Below are positions 41,906-51,334 of a stretch of DNA of 54,800 nucleotides, one piece after another (within the stretch, counting starts at the first letter, position 1; each line of letters starts with the position of its first letter). The notes under the pieces are model-generated. The model was given only the letters and a program-made list of their open reading frames with translations. It had not been told where the DNA came from and searched no databases. A program made the position numbers and the translations under genes. The stretch covers positions 1 to 54,800 of the forward strand of contig VGAG01000004.1 in the NCBI GenBank assembly GCA_016870835.1, given 5' to 3'. The stretch is from Actinomycetota bacterium. GTDB lineage: Bacteria; Actinomycetota; Actinomycetes; Nanopelagicales; Nanopelagicaceae.

Positions 41906-41907
41906 GG

Positions 41908-42903
41908 TTAATGCGCGGACTTCTTATGGAAGTGCTTGCGCAAGTTTTCCCCTGGACCATTTGGGGTATAGATCACTGAAAGAATCAGCAACACACTCAC
42001 AAATAACCCAGGTAGATAGCTATTAAGTTTATCTTGATTGCCCAAGCTGGCTGCAAGAGCATCTGCAATCTCGGGGATTGCAACTAGGATGAATCCTCCC
42101 AGTACGACCCCCGGAAGGCTAGATATTCCGGCCAACACCGCGCCGGTAACTAAGGCAAATGAGAGCGCAAGGGTGTAGGCCCCGGGGGCGACGAGACTTA
42201 TGGTCATGGCCAATACCGCTCCCGCCAATCCAGCAAGTCCGGAACTCACAGTAAATGCCAAGATTTTCATCTGGGAGGAATGGATTCCAGATAGCTCGGC
42301 CGCAAGTGAGTTACCGCGAATTGCTTTCCAAGTTCTACCAAATCTAGATTGCAAAATATTCGAAGTTATAAATAATGAAACAAGCGCGATAAAAGTCGCA
42401 ATCCAGAAATACCATTTATATTGCGTGAACTCTTCGCCAAATCTTTCTGGTGGAAAACCAACATCAAAGAGAAGTCCCGGTTCGCCGCCCAAAAATGAAA
42501 ATTGATTTGCAATTGCAGGTAATCCAACGGCTAGAGCAAGAGTCGTTCCAGCAAGATACGGACCCGATAATCGCGCTGCGGCAAGTCCCAAGAAAGCGCC
42601 AAATAATGCAGCGACAAGGATTGCCATCATAAAGGCGCTCCAAATTGGAGTCTGTAAGTTATTTAAAGTCAGCGCTGCGGCATAACCACCAACCGCCATC
42701 ATCGCACCATTTCCAAGTGAGACTTGTCCTGAATACCCGGTCAACAAAACTATGGAAGCGAGAGCAATGGTGTACATCGCGATTTGGGCGCCTTGATAAA
42801 CTCGCAGTTCATCGAGTCGATCACCGATTATCAGCAATACCCAACCCAAGAAAATGAAGAGAAGTAATTTCTTTCTTACTTTTTTTGCTGACTCATTAAC
42901 CAC
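41908..42903 (-). CDS. Branched-chain-amino-acid-type ABC permease (LivM-like)
   Basis: TGYSGQVSLGNGAMMAVGGYAAAL; GTG start chosen at 42903. Confidence 0.9.
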   Translation of the reverse strand: MVNESAKKVRKKLLLFIFLGWVLLIIGDRLDELRVYQGAQIAMYTIALASIVLLTGYSGQVSLGNGAMMAVGGYAAALTLNNLQTPIWSAFMMAILVAALFGAFLGLAAARLSGPYLAGTTLALAVGLPAIANQFSFLGGEPGLLFDVGFPPERFGEEFTQYKWYFWIATFIALVSLFITSNILQSRFGRTWKAIRGNSLAAELSGIHSSQMKILAFTVSSGLAGLAGAVLAMTISLVAPGAYTLALSFALVTGAVLAGISSLPGVVLGGFILVAIPEIADALAASLGNQDKLNSYLPGLFVSVLLILSVIYTPNGPGENLRKHFHKKSAH

Positions 42904-43792
42904 GGCGCACCTTGCCTCTTGCCATGATTCCATCTGGCTTAATTAAGAGCACCAAGAGTAAGACTGCGAATCCACCAATGAAGACAAGTGATGTACCGAC
43001 ATAGTTCAAAATTATGGTTAGACCAACGCCCAGCACCAAGGCTCCAACTACCGCGCCAGCCATACTCTCTAATCCACCAATCACAGCTGCTATAAAACCA
43101 AAGACTAGAAGTAGATCGAGAGAATAAGGTGTTAAGAAGTTGTATGAGGTCACCAACATTCCAGCCACGCCGCCAACCCCTCCGGCAATAGCCCAACCAA
43201 TCGTTCTAGTACGCGCCGTTCTAATTCCGGCAAGCTGGGCAATCTCAGGTGCATAAGCTGAAGCTCTCAGCGCCAAACCTAAATTGGTGCGTTGAAAGAG
43301 AATTGCCAGAATAATAAGAATTATCGCTACCGTTACGATAATCAAAGTGTTCAGTGGAGAAAACGGAATTGTGATTTCTCCAAAGGTGTATCCATCTTTT
43401 GATGCGGGAGCTTCAATAGCTCTAAATTCTCCACCCCAAGTTAGGCCAACGATACTTCGAATTAAACCGAGCAATCCAAGAGTTGCAATCACAGGCGCAA
43501 CAACTGCGGCCGGTCCAGAGTTGGCATGCTTAAAGAGAACCCGCATAAAGAAGTAATCAACGCCAGCTCCAAGCACCGCTCCAGCAACGATTGCAAAGAT
43601 GAGTCCAAGCCAGAAGATTTGCGAGCGACTTGCTATCTCAAAGCCAATGTAAGTAGAGAACATGGCCTGACCTGCTTGGGCAAAGTTAACAACACGAGTT
43701 GATCGCCAAACAAGTACTAAGGCAAGCGACATCAAGGCATAAATTGATCCAGTAGAAAGTCCAATCAATAGAGTTTCTAGAGCTTTTTGCAT
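42896..43792 (-). CDS. Branched-chain-amino-acid-type ABC permease (LivH-like)
   Basis: GLSTGSIYALMSLALVLVWRSTRVVNFAQAGQAMFSTYIG. Confidence 0.92.
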   Translation of the reverse strand: MQKALETLLIGLSTGSIYALMSLALVLVWRSTRVVNFAQAGQAMFSTYIGFEIASRSQIFWLGLIFAIVAGAVLGAGVDYFFMRVLFKHANSGPAAVVAPVIATLGLLGLIRSIVGLTWGGEFRAIEAPASKDGYTFGEITIPFSPLNTLIIVTVAIILIILAILFQRTNLGLALRASAYAPEIAQLAGIRTARTRTIGWAIAGGVGGVAGMLVTSYNFLTPYSLDLLLVFGFIAAVIGGLESMAGAVVGALVLGVGLTIILNYVGTSLVFIGGFAVLLLVLLIKPDGIMARGKVRRG

Positions 43793-44505
43793 TAGTACCC
43801 CAAGTACGCAGCGCGAAGCGCTGGATCGTTGATTAGTTCGTTAGCCGGTCCCGTGGCAACCACTTCGCCCAGGTTGATAATGACTCCGATGTCGGCAATC
43901 TCCAGCGCGCTCATAGCATTCTGTTCTACTAGTAGAACTGTCAGCCCTAACTTCTGGCGGAGCTGGTCGATAGTCTGGAAAATCTGCTCGATCACAATCG
44001 GAGCAAGGCCGAGTGATGGTTCATCTAGCAATAGAAGTTTTGGGCGTGAAACAAGCGCTCGACCAATCGCAAGCATCTGTCGCTCGCCACCAGAGAGTGT
44101 ATTTGCGCTCTGTTCCATCCGCTCGCCAAGGCGAGGAAATAGTCCAACTACTTCTTCAATCGCCCTTGCCGTATCTGCTTTATCGCCGCGCCAAATGCCA
44201 CCGAGAACTAGGTTCTCCTTGACAGTAAGTTCGGGGATGACGGATTTACCTTCCGAGACATGAGAAATACCGCGCCTAACTAAATCTTCTGGTTTCTTTC
44301 CTAAAATTTCACGCTCTTTCCAAGTAGCGCTTCCGGAGTTTGCATCCTTCAGTCCTGATAACGTACGGAGCAATGTGGTTTTTCCAGCGCCGTTAGCTCC
44401 AATTACGGCTGCTAGTTGTCCCAGCTCTACCGAAAAATCAACGCCTCTTAGTGCAGATATAGCCCCATGCGAGACACTCAGATTTGTGACAACCAATCCA
44501 CTCAT
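43792..44505 (-). CDS. Branched-chain-amino-acid-type ABC ATPase (LivF-like)
   Basis: IGANGAGKTTLLRTLSGL, LSGGERQMLAIGRALVSRPKLLLLDEPSLGLAP. Confidence 0.93.
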   Translation of the reverse strand: MSGLVVTNLSVSHGAISALRGVDFSVELGQLAAVIGANGAGKTTLLRTLSGLKDANSGSATWKEREILGKKPEDLVRRGISHVSEGKSVIPELTVKENLVLGGIWRGDKADTARAIEEVVGLFPRLGERMEQSANTLSGGERQMLAIGRALVSRPKLLLLDEPSLGLAPIVIEQIFQTIDQLRQKLGLTVLLVEQNAMSALEIADIGVIINLGEVVATGPANELINDPALRAAYLGY

Positions 44506-45275
44506 TTGCGAGCCTTTGAGTGTGTTCCGAGATAAGCCTCAATCACGTTCTTGTCATTCTTTACAGTTTCCGGATCGCCAGAAGCGATAATCTCGCCAAA
44601 GTTCAAGACATAGATTCGATCACAGACAGACATGACAACATCCATGTGATGTTCAACGATAATGATTGAGGTGCTGCTTCGTAGATGTCTAATTAAGCCA
44701 TTTAGCCACTCAATATCTTGAGCGCCAAGACCACCAGCAGGCTCATCCAAAAGAAGAATCTGCGGTTCACTAACTAGCGCTCTTGCTATAGAGACTCTCT
44801 TTGTGTCTGGGTAAGAAAGCGTCTCGGCTTTGCGTTCTGCTACCCCACCCACATAGAGCCGTTCTAAAGTGCTCTGTGATCTCGACTTTAACGCTTCCTC
44901 ATCTTTCCCACTAAAACCCAGAGCGGATTGGATAAATCCAGTTTTAGCAAATTTGCTCGCACCTAACATCACATTCTCTGAGACAGTTAAGTCTGGAAAT
45001 AGACCCACTCCCTGGAGCGTGCGAGATATGCCACGGTCAACAAGTTGATAGGGCTTTGGCCACTTAACATTCCGACCATAGAGTTCAAGAGATCCACTTG
45101 CTGGAGTAACGAGCCCGGAGAGCGCGTTGAAGACCGTCGTTTTACCCGCACCATTTGGACCAATTAGTCCCAACACTTCTCCCTTATGCAAATTGATATC
45201 TACATTTGAGAGTGCTTTAAGTCCACCGAAATTTACCGAGAGATTACGGATCGAGAGGACTTGTTCCGAAGTCAT
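44502..45275 (-). CDS. Branched-chain-amino-acid-type ABC ATPase (LivG-like)
   Basis: IGPNGAGKTTVFNALSGL, IIIVEHHMDVVMSVCDRIYVLNFG; ATG 45275 behind GGAG chosen over ORF start 45335. Confidence 0.92.
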   Translation of the reverse strand: MTSEQVLSIRNLSVNFGGLKALSNVDINLHKGEVLGLIGPNGAGKTTVFNALSGLVTPASGSLELYGRNVKWPKPYQLVDRGISRTLQGVGLFPDLTVSENVMLGASKFAKTGFIQSALGFSGKDEEALKSRSQSTLERLYVGGVAERKAETLSYPDTKRVSIARALVSEPQILLLDEPAGGLGAQDIEWLNGLIRHLRSSTSIIIVEHHMDVVMSVCDRIYVLNFGEIIASGDPETVKNDKNVIEAYLGTHSKARK

Positions 45276-45300
45276 CTTTGAATTCGCTCCTCGATCAGCT

Positions 45301-46422
45301 TTAGTTTTTGAAAATCCGTGGAACTCTTGCGCCAATTCGCGTCACAATCTCGTAATTGATTGTGCCACAAGCCTTTGCCCAAGCGTCGGCAGTGTAGCCG
45401 TCTGACCCTTCGCCGCCAATGAGATAAGCCCATTCACCAGCACGTGCAATCGAATCGTTACCTAATTCCACAACAAATTGATCCATCGAAACTCTTCCAA
45501 TAATCGGGGCTTTACGGTTACCGACAAGTACACCAGCAGAAGAATCAGCATTTCTGGGAATGCCATCTGCATAACCCATCGGAATCACACCTAACTTTGT
45601 GTCTTTAATTGTTAACGCAGTTCCACCGTAGCCGACCTGGGAACCGGCTGGGACATCTTTTACAAGATGAACTTGGGAACGCAAACTCATTACTGGAATT
45701 AAATCTAATTTCTTGGAATCACCCATCGCCTCTATATCTGGAGAAAGCCCATACATTGAGATTCCTAATCTAACTAAATCAAAATGTGATTTCGGATTAG
45801 TAAGTGTCGCGGCCGAATTACTTAAGTGAAGAATGGACGGATTAATTCCAAAAGACTTTGCTTCTGAAACACGTGCTTCAAAATTTCGGAGTTGCTCATC
45901 GTTAAATGTATGTCCTGGTTCATCAGCGCGGGCAAAGTGAGACCAGATTCCAATTACCTCAATCTTCTTCTCACTTACTAACTTACTTGCACTCTTGCAT
46001 AAGTCGTTCCATTCACGAAGTGCTCCCCCGCGCGACATGCCAGTATCTACTTCGAGATGAACTCGCGCCGGTTTTCCAAGACCTGTTGCGGCGCGACTAA
46101 TTACTTCCAAATGTGCCAAAGATGGAATTGCCAGATCAATATTGCTGGTAATCGCGCCTTCAAAATCATCATTAATCGGGGTCAGCCAGGCAATTATTGG
46201 TGCAGTAACACCTTCATTTCGAAGCGTTAGAGCCTCTTCAAGTAACGCTGTCCCAAGCCAACTGGCTCCAGCTTTCAGTGCGCGCTTTGCGACTGGGACT
46301 AATCCATGGCCGTAAGCATCTGCTTTTACAACGGCAAGACCAGCCGCTCTGGTTGTGGCAAGTATCCGCTTTACATTTACTTCTAGTGCGCCCAGATCAA
46401 TTAGCGCCTCAGCCCGATTCAT
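45301..46422 (-). CDS. alr: Alanine racemase
   Basis: AVVKADAYGHGLVPVA (PLP lysine), VGYGGTA, GRVSMDQFVVE. Confidence 0.96.
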   Translation of the reverse strand: MNRAEALIDLGALEVNVKRILATTRAAGLAVVKADAYGHGLVPVAKRALKAGASWLGTALLEEALTLRNEGVTAPIIAWLTPINDDFEGAITSNIDLAIPSLAHLEVISRAATGLGKPARVHLEVDTGMSRGGALREWNDLCKSASKLVSEKKIEVIGIWSHFARADEPGHTFNDEQLRNFEARVSEAKSFGINPSILHLSNSAATLTNPKSHFDLVRLGISMYGLSPDIEAMGDSKKLDLIPVMSLRSQVHLVKDVPAGSQVGYGGTALTIKDTKLGVIPMGYADGIPRNADSSAGVLVGNRKAPIIGRVSMDQFVVELGNDSIARAGEWAYLIGGEGSDGYTADAWAKACGTINYEIVTRIGARVPRIFKN

Positions 46423-46428
46423 TAGGTA

Positions 46429-46434
46429 ATCCTA
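46429..46434 (-). promoter_or_regulatory. Putative leaderless -10 (TAGGAT) 6 nt upstream of alr ATG
   Basis: Reverse complement of ATCCTA 46429-46434; no Shine-Dalgarno. Confidence 0.4.
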
Positions 46435-47127
46435 AGAAGGTTGCTTTTCAGATGGGATAAATCGATCGATTGCAACGACAAGTACCAAGATTGCGCCACC
46501 AAGGAATATCCCACCAAGTAAGTCGGTAAACCAATGAGTATTGCGAATCAATGATGCGAAACAGACTAGAACTGTAATAACTCCAACGAGCCAATAAAGC
46601 CTTAAGCCTTCAAAAGGCGCCCGGTGGGTATATCTAAAAATGATGTAGGCAAATAAGCCCCAAGTGACGAGCGCGTTTGCTGTGTGACCACTCGGATAGG
46701 CCATCCCATCTGTGAACATACAAATATCAAAATCTTCTTTCGCTTTGCATCTTCCAAAACCAATCTTGGCAGCTCCCACAAAGAGATTTAATGAGATTAA
46801 GGAGAGGATTGATAGATTCAAAGGACGCCATGATTTAAATCTTCTTCCGATAAGTGTTGCAATTATTAGAAGAATTAAGGCGGTCACCCAACGAAGGCCA
46901 AGGTCATCAAGCCTAAGAACTACAAACTCATTTATGCCATCTAATTTGGGTCTATCAAGATCTGCGAAGAATTGATCAACTCTCCAAAGTGCACCTTCAT
47001 AAATCACATCGAGCGTAACAAGGATGAAGGCGGCGAATAGTGCAATCGCCCAACGTAAAGCAACCGCCATATCGTGACGACGGACCTCGAGACTTTGGTC
47101 TACAACGTCATCAAAACTCTTGGTCAT
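46432..47127 (-). CDS. PAP2-family phosphatase membrane protein
   Basis: 231 aa; KIGFGRCKAKEDF, YPSGHTANALVTWG, RNTHWFTDLLGG. Confidence 0.88.
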   Translation of the reverse strand: MTKSFDDVVDQSLEVRRHDMAVALRWAIALFAAFILVTLDVIYEGALWRVDQFFADLDRPKLDGINEFVVLRLDDLGLRWVTALILLIIATLIGRRFKSWRPLNLSILSLISLNLFVGAAKIGFGRCKAKEDFDICMFTDGMAYPSGHTANALVTWGLFAYIIFRYTHRAPFEGLRLYWLVGVITVLVCFASLIRNTHWFTDLLGGIFLGGAILVLVVAIDRFIPSEKQPS

Positions 47128-48950
47128 TCGACCGTTACCGATTTAGCAAGATTTCTAGGTTGATCAACATCATTACCGCGCGCTACTGCCATTTCATAGG
47201 CAAATACCTGTAACGGAACAATTGAAAGTAACGGTTGTAGTAACTCTTCGCACTCAGGAATGCGAATCAAATTAGGTATATCGAGATTGTGGCTCGGATC
47301 AGCGATAGCAATCACATTGGCTCCACGCGCACGCACTTCCTGGATATTGCTACGCATCTTCTCGGCAATCTCACTAGAAGCTGGGGGCAATATCGCAATG
47401 ACTGGAGTGCCTTTATCGATTAGCGCTATCGGGCCATGTTTTAACTCGCCACCTGCAAAACCCTCGGCATGCATGTACGCGAGCTCTTTGAGTTTCAAGG
47501 CGCCCTCTAGTGCCGCAGGGAAACCAACATGACGTCCTAAAAAGAGAACAGAATTTGAGTCTTTGTAGCCACGAGTCATCTCACGGAGTGGTTCTACCGT
47601 CTCGAGAATCTCTTCGATCTTGTTGGGCAGCTCTAGTAGTTCAGAGATTAATTCTTTGATGCGCGATTTCGAAAGCGAGCCACTTCTATTTGCGATGTAG
47701 AGCGCGACTAAGTGAAGAACGACAACTTGAGTTAGTAACGCTTTAGTTGAAGCGACCGCTATCTCAGGGCCGGCATGGGTGTAGAGAACTGCATCAGATT
47801 CTCTAGGAATTGTTGAACCGATTGTGTTACAAATAGAGAGCGTCTGCGCACCGAGAGATTCTGCGTGACGGAGCGCCATCAAAGTATCCATGGTCTCACC
47901 AGATTGAGAGATTGTTATCACTAAAGTCTTTGAAGTTAGAACTGGCTTGCGATAACGAAATTCTGAGGCAAGTTCAACATCGACTGGGATTTGTACCCAC
48001 TCTTCAATTGCATACTTTCCGATTAGCCCCGCGTGATACGCCGTTCCGCAGGCAAGAATTAAGATTCGATTGCAATCTAGGGCAAGATTTTCTAACTCTT
48101 TTAGCTCAATCGAATCAGAGCTTGGAAATCTTCCAAGTAAGGTGTCGGCAACCGCCTTTGGTTGCTCAAAGATTTCTTTGAGCATGAAATGCTTGAAACC
48201 GCCTCTCTCGGCAGCTTTTGCATCCCATGTAATTTCATACTCTTTCGGAGTAATCGCCGCACCTGATAAGTCAGTAACTACAACCTTTTCGGGGGTGACC
48301 TGGACGACTTGATCTTGACCTAGCTCTAACGCTCGCTTTGTATGGGAAATAAATGCAGAGACATCAGAGGCTAAGAAGTTCTCACCAGTTCCTACTCCAA
48401 CAACCAATGGCGAATTTCGGCGAGCGCCAACAATCAAATCGGGGCGATCAGAATGTATTGCCAGCAATGTGAAGGAACCTCGCAATCGCGAACAAACGCT
48501 GCGCATCGCAGTTGCTAGGTCGCCGGAAATTTTGAATTCTTCGCTGAGAAGATGAGCGACTGATTCAGTATCGGTCTCGGACTTGAATTTATGGCCACGC
48601 CGTTCTAACTCTTCTTTTAACTCAATATAATTTTCAATGATTCCGTTATGAATTACCGCAAGCTTTCCGCTCTCATCTAAATGTGGATGAGCATTCACAT
48701 CGGTAGGTCCACCATGAGTGGCCCAGCGAGTATGTCCGATTCCGCCATGTGCATTTGAGTAGTCACTCGTTAACGTACCTTCGAGATTTGCTAACTTTCC
48801 AGCTTTCTTCTCAACGACTAATTTCTCGCCTACCTTTGTAGCTAGAGCAACTCCAGCAGAGTCATAGCCACGGTATTCAAGACGACGAAGTCCTTCAATA
48901 ACTCGCGAAAGAGCGGGATTAGGGCCGGTGTAGCCGACGATCCCACACAT
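47124..48950 (-). CDS. glmS: Glutamine-fructose-6-phosphate aminotransferase
   Basis: MCGIVGYTG, GHTRWATHG, C-terminal DQPRNLAKSVTVE. Confidence 0.97.
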   Translation of the reverse strand: MCGIVGYTGPNPALSRVIEGLRRLEYRGYDSAGVALATKVGEKLVVEKKAGKLANLEGTLTSDYSNAHGGIGHTRWATHGGPTDVNAHPHLDESGKLAVIHNGIIENYIELKEELERRGHKFKSETDTESVAHLLSEEFKISGDLATAMRSVCSRLRGSFTLLAIHSDRPDLIVGARRNSPLVVGVGTGENFLASDVSAFISHTKRALELGQDQVVQVTPEKVVVTDLSGAAITPKEYEITWDAKAAERGGFKHFMLKEIFEQPKAVADTLLGRFPSSDSIELKELENLALDCNRILILACGTAYHAGLIGKYAIEEWVQIPVDVELASEFRYRKPVLTSKTLVITISQSGETMDTLMALRHAESLGAQTLSICNTIGSTIPRESDAVLYTHAGPEIAVASTKALLTQVVVLHLVALYIANRSGSLSKSRIKELISELLELPNKIEEILETVEPLREMTRGYKDSNSVLFLGRHVGFPAALEGALKLKELAYMHAEGFAGGELKHGPIALIDKGTPVIAILPPASSEIAEKMRSNIQEVRARGANVIAIADPSHNLDIPNLIRIPECEELLQPLLSIVPLQVFAYEMAVARGNDVDQPRNLAKSVTVE

Positions 48951-48962
48951 TTGAAATCTCCC

Positions 48963-50288
48963 TTACAACGCGAGTTCTGATTTTACTAGCGCTGCTAGCG
49001 CCGAGGCGAATCCTTCCGCTTTATCTTGGCTCTGGGCTTCAATCATCACTCTAATCACAGGCTCAGTTCCTGATGCTCTAAGGAGTACCCGACCGCTTGA
49101 ACCTAATTCACTTTCAATCTCAGTAATTCGCTTCTTGATAACGGAATTTGAATTCAAGCGCGATTTATCTACACCTTTCACATTTATTAGAACCTGTGGG
49201 TAACGCTCCAAAAAGGAAGCCAGCTCCTTTAGAGATTTCTTGCTCTGTACAACCTCTGAAACTAGATGTAGCGCAGTCAAGATTCCATCTCCAGTAATCG
49301 CGAACTTCCGCATAATCACATGACCTGATTGCTCCCCGCCCAACATGTGACCTTCGGCCAACATCTTCTCTAGCACGTAACGATCGCCGACGGGTGTCGC
49401 TGCAAAACCAATCCCACGCTTCTCTAGTGCGCGAATCAATCCTAAGTTGGTCATTACCGTGCCAACTATTTTCTTTGTGGGAAGTTCTGTGTGATCTGCG
49501 AGTATTCCTAGGATGTAATCGCCATCAACAATATTTCCCTCATGATCAATCGCCAGCACTCGATCGGCATCACCATCATGAGCAATACCGATGTCTGCGC
49601 TCTCACTCTTTACTTTTGCAATCAAATTTTCTAAATGGGTAGAGCCGCAATTCTCATTTATGTTTTTCCCGCTTGGTTTATCCGATATTGCTATAACTTC
49701 TGCGCCGGCTCTCCGTAAAACTTCTGGTGCAACAAATGATGCTGCTCCATTTGCACAATCAACAACAATCTTCAAACCTTTGAAATCGGTATGGATTGTT
49801 CCTAAGAGATATCTGATGTAACTCTCTCGAGCGCCCTCATCAAATCTGATTTCGCCGCGATTGCCATTTGGCTGCCAAGGTTTTCCAAGCTGCGCTTCTA
49901 CTTGAGCCTCAACAGAGTCAGCAAGTTTCTTGCCATCGCGCGCGAAAAACTTTATGCCATTATCAGTCGCTGGATTATGTGAAGCGCTAATCATTACGCC
50001 GAGATCCAAACTCAATTCAGTTACTAGAAATGAGACAGCCGGCGTAGGCAGAACCCCAACCCTGATTACATCAACGCCTGATTCGGATAATCCCTTTGCA
50101 ATAGCTTCTTCCAAATAAGCCCCTGATTCGCGCGAATCTTGAGCGATTACGGCTTTAGGTTTATGGCCTGCAAATTCACCAAGATCAGTAAGTACATGCG
50201 CGGCAGCAACAGCAAGATCGTGGGCTAACTCGGAAGTTAAATCAACGCCCGCAACACCTCGGACACCATCTGTGCCGAATAGGGCCAT
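48963..50288 (-). CDS. glmM: Phosphoglucosamine mutase
   Basis: FGTDGVRGVAG, ISASHNPATDNGIKFF, AHDGDADR, RASGTEPVIRVM. Confidence 0.97.
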   Translation of the reverse strand: MALFGTDGVRGVAGVDLTSELAHDLAVAAAHVLTDLGEFAGHKPKAVIAQDSRESGAYLEEAIAKGLSESGVDVIRVGVLPTPAVSFLVTELSLDLGVMISASHNPATDNGIKFFARDGKKLADSVEAQVEAQLGKPWQPNGNRGEIRFDEGARESYIRYLLGTIHTDFKGLKIVVDCANGAASFVAPEVLRRAGAEVIAISDKPSGKNINENCGSTHLENLIAKVKSESADIGIAHDGDADRVLAIDHEGNIVDGDYILGILADHTELPTKKIVGTVMTNLGLIRALEKRGIGFAATPVGDRYVLEKMLAEGHMLGGEQSGHVIMRKFAITGDGILTALHLVSEVVQSKKSLKELASFLERYPQVLINVKGVDKSRLNSNSVIKKRITEIESELGSSGRVLLRASGTEPVIRVMIEAQSQDKAEGFASALAALVKSELAL

Positions 50289-50306
50289 GAAGGAAACGCT
50301 AGAGGA

Positions 50307-50768
50307 TTAGCGCTTGCTGTACTGGGAGCGCTTACGGGCTTTCTTCAAGCCGTACTTCTTACGCTCAATTACACGTGGGTCACGTGTTAGGAATTTAGCT
50401 TTCTTAAGAGCTGGGCGATTTGCATCGACGTCAATCGCATTTAGGGCGCGCGCGACGCCTAGGCGAAGTGCGCCAGCTTGTCCGGAGATTCCGCCGCCAT
50501 CGATACGTGCAATTACATCGTACTTACCCTCTGCGCCAACGGTGCGAAGAGGTTCAGAGATTGATTGTTGATGAACTTTATTTGGGAAATATGCTTCAAG
50601 AGTCTTCTCATTTACAGTCCAACGTCCCGAGCCTGGGACTAAGCGAACGCGAGCAACTGCTTCCTTACGACGACCAACACCAGCACCTGGGGCGATAACC
50701 GCAGCGCGGTTTGTTGCACCAGCAGGAGTGCTAGAGCTAAATGCAGTAGTTGTCTCGTTCTCTGACAT
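50307..50768 (-). CDS. rpsI: 30S ribosomal protein S9
   Basis: [17 protein letters not shown] ... [17 protein letters not shown]. Confidence 0.97.
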   Translation of the reverse strand: MSENETTTAFSSSTPAGATNRAAVIAPGAGVGRRKEAVARVRLVPGSGRWTVNEKTLEAYFPNKVHQQSISEPLRTVGAEGKYDVIARIDGGGISGQAGALRLGVARALNAIDVDANRPALKKAKFLTRDPRVIERKKYGLKKARKRSQYSKR

Positions 50769-50777
50769 CATCATCCT

Positions 50778-51236
50778 TTACTTGCCTAACTTAGTTTGAT
50801 CGACTTGAGTAAAAACGTATGGGATTGGGGCTTGTGAACCGTGTGGGTGATTAGGTCCGGCATAAACCTTTAGCTTGGAAGCCATCTGCTTACCGATTGA
50901 ATTCTTTGGAAGCATTCCCTTAACCGCTTTCTCTACGGCGCGAGTAGGGAACTTCTCCATAAGAAGTGCGTAGTTACGCTCAGTAAGACCGCCTGGATAT
51001 TGTGAGTGTTGATAGGCAATCTTCTCGGTCATCTTGCTACCGGTAAGAACAACCTTGTCAGCATTGATAACGATTACGAAGTCGCCCATATCCATATGCG
51101 GCGCAAAAGTTGGCTTATGCTTGCCGCGAAGAAGTGTTGCGGCATGGCTGGCGAGGCGCCCGAGAACTACGTCGGCTGCATCAATGATGTACCACTTGCG
51201 CGCAACATTGCTCGGAGATGGAGTAAAGGTACGCAC
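50778..51236 (-). CDS. rplM: 50S ribosomal protein L13
   Basis: [36 protein letters not shown] start. Confidence 0.97.
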   Translation of the reverse strand: MRTFTPSPSNVARKWYIIDAADVVLGRLASHAATLLRGKHKPTFAPHMDMGDFVIVINADKVVLTGSKMTEKIAYQHSQYPGGLTERNYALLMEKFPTRAVEKAVKGMLPKNSIGKQMASKLKVYAGPNHPHGSQAPIPYVFTQVDQTKLGK

Positions 51237-51334
51237 GGCAAACTCGCTTTCTTTAATACTTCTTTATTTGGTCCGCTCCACAAGCAGCGGAGGCAGAAGG
51301 AGGAGGCTACCCGCCCCTCTCAGGAGGGTCAAAA

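Noticed and set aside
46454-46472. Second near-copy of the AAATCGATCGATT palindrome
   Set aside because: Lies inside the PAP2 coding sequence (VAIDRF codons), one base short of the intergenic palindrome; most likely coincidence, and it weakens the operator claim slightly.
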